A stretch of DNA of 64,000 nt from CAVQBP01 sp963723205 (lineage in GTDB: Bacteria; Bacteroidota; Ignavibacteria; Ignavibacteriales; Ignavibacteriaceae): assembly GCA_963723205.1 (NCBI GenBank), contig CAVRQC010000038.1, positions 310,001-374,000 on the forward strand. Reading direction: 5' to 3'. This document shows, piece after piece, positions 63,185 through 64,000 of the stretch (its first letter is position 1; each line of letters begins with the position of its first letter). A program made the translations under genes and the position numbers. The notes below the pieces were generated by a model. It worked only from the letters and a program-made list of their open reading frames with translations, was not told the DNA's origin and ran no database searches.

Positions 63185-64000
63185 ATGAAAAAAGTTATTT
63201 CTTTATTTTTTTATCTTCTTATTTTTAATTCAATTGATATTTTTTCTCAATCAATTGATGAGAGATTTGATAGTTTTGGCAAATCCCCCGGTAGTAAACA
63301 AGTTATAAGTAAAACTAATCAGAACTGGGAATTATTATTAAACACTTCACTGAAGCAATATACAGGCGGTGTTCAGTATGCCGGTGTTGTATTTATCCCC
63401 GACTATGATGAATTTTGGATATCTCAATTCGGTTCAGATGAAATTTTAATTTTATCATTCGATAATGATTCATTATCATTTTTTGATGAAATAACAATAG
63501 ACGGTGCAAGTAATATCAGGGGAATGACATATGACGGTTATTATATTTATGCTGCAAACAGCACTGATTCTATATGTATAATTAATCCTAATTTTTTATG
63601 AGATTGTACGGTTATATAATTGCACCTCAAACAGTTAGATATGTTTGTTTTGATTCCCTCGCCAATAATAATCAAGGCGGATTATGGATCGGAAATTTTA
63701 GTACTGATCCAACGTTAATAGACTGGAACGGAAATGCAATTGATTCAATTCCTTATGCTTACTTAGGAAAAACCTGCGATTTATGGAGCTGCATTTGATT
63801 ATTTCAGCAGTGGTGCCCCATATTTATGGTTATGGAGCCAGAACTATGGTCAAGGAGCACCACAGGTAATTTTTCAGGTTGATCCTTCAACCGGTATGCC
63901 CACCGGCGTTGAATACGATGTTAGGACAGATCCTGTGATTGGCGAGGATAGCTGCCTTGCAGGAGGTTTATTTATTTCTACCGAACTTTTTCAAGGGAAG
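63185..64000 (+). pseudogene. Secreted protein, start only, with two one-base frameshifts (runs off the window)
   Basis: A signal peptide (ending DIFSQ) is followed by beta-propeller-like strands (GVVFIPDYDEFWISQF; GASNIRGMTYDGYYIY). The frame stops at 63601 in CIINPNFL, continues -1 as LYGYIIAPQTVRYVCFDSLA to 63798, then returns to the first frame by +1 near 63767-63772 as IYGAAFDYFSSGAPYLWLWS to the window edge. Adding one T to the T6 run (63591-63596) and removing one A from the A5 run (63768-63772) gives one continuous frame. It resembles the secreted YVTN/quinoprotein-like proteins of this lineage; a sorting domain would lie outside the window. Confidence 0.65.

Noticed and set aside
1..64000. 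Mobile elements, prophage, integron or CRISPR array
   Set aside because: I found no transposase, integrase or phage structural gene, no terminal inverted repeats around gene groups, and no regularly spaced direct repeats. The only repeats are short AT-rich tandem units.

Overview
The window looks like chromosomal DNA of a Gram-negative bacterium of the Bacteroidota/Ignavibacteriota lineage, most likely an Ignavibacteria-type organism. The grounds are AT-rich sequence, several secreted proteins ending in the YPNPFNPTT-type C-terminal sorting domain of type IX secretion (at 37, 42 and 61 kb), an lpxH gene (lipid A), TonB/ExbBD energy coupling, an ECF sigma factor with cognate anti-sigma, a menaquinone gene (menC) and a large multihaem cytochrome c. 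I see no phage, insertion sequence, integrase or CRISPR array. Most genes are ordinary chromosomal genes in short operons.

Layout. 0-9.7 kb (minus strand): a cell-envelope operon of DUF92 membrane protein, giant TPR protein, outer-membrane beta-barrel, HU-SPOR fusion, ExbB, ExbD and a TonB-like protein cut by the window edge, preceded upstream by a separate TPR protein. 9.7-12.4 kb: tRNA-Leu and an envelope-stress locus (ECF sigma, anti-sigma, Spy-like protein, with a second Spy-like gene divergent). 12.4-18.7 kb: a PEGA-repeat lipoprotein, then a pterin operon (6-pyruvoyl-tetrahydropterin synthase, GTP cyclohydrolase I, two short-chain dehydrogenases), a peroxiredoxin and a rhodanese. 18.9-24.6 kb: a third Spy-like gene leading a MacA-MacB-TolC efflux operon. 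24.8-36.4 kb: transhydrogenase, MscS channel, amino-acid permease, CorA, phenylalanine hydroxylase, methyltransferase, a DacZ-like c-di-AMP synthase, MenC and an outer-membrane protein. 37-46.9 kb: type IX-exported arylsulfotransferase-like and multihaem cytochrome proteins, radical SAM, an unusual Fpg/Nei protein, PurM and an S10 peptidase. 47.2-53.9 kb: two tRNAs, PBP1A, LpxH, M1 aminopeptidase and GlgC. 53.9-62.9 kb: a divergent signalling/protease locus.

Two results stand out. First, the motif AAACC-N17-GTCTAA occurs three times, each time in front of a gene tied to one envelope-stress theme: the ECF sigma operon itself, the divergent spy-like gene, and the spy-macAB-tolC operon. This reads as the sigma factor's own regulon. 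Second, at 53.9-62.9 kb a CHASE2-class III nucleotide cyclase is followed by a DUF5706/PycTM-like membrane protein and preceded by a DUF4384 protein. This operon is divergent from an operon encoding a papain-like protease with a DUF4384 domain, a small membrane-tethered protein, a secreted caspase-like protease and a type IX-secreted protein. It has the parts of a cyclic-nucleotide effector module joined to an extracytoplasmic protease module, and I do not recognise it as a described system.

Quality caveat. Six genes (sigma factor, MscS, a 50-residue gene before corA, methyltransferase, S10 peptidase, last gene of the window) are interrupted by single-base shifts in short A or T runs, and each reads as an intact family member once one base is added or removed. 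Residual indels of an imperfect assembly are the simplest explanation. The sigma-factor shift lies on a textbook -1 slippery heptamer and deserves separate testing.
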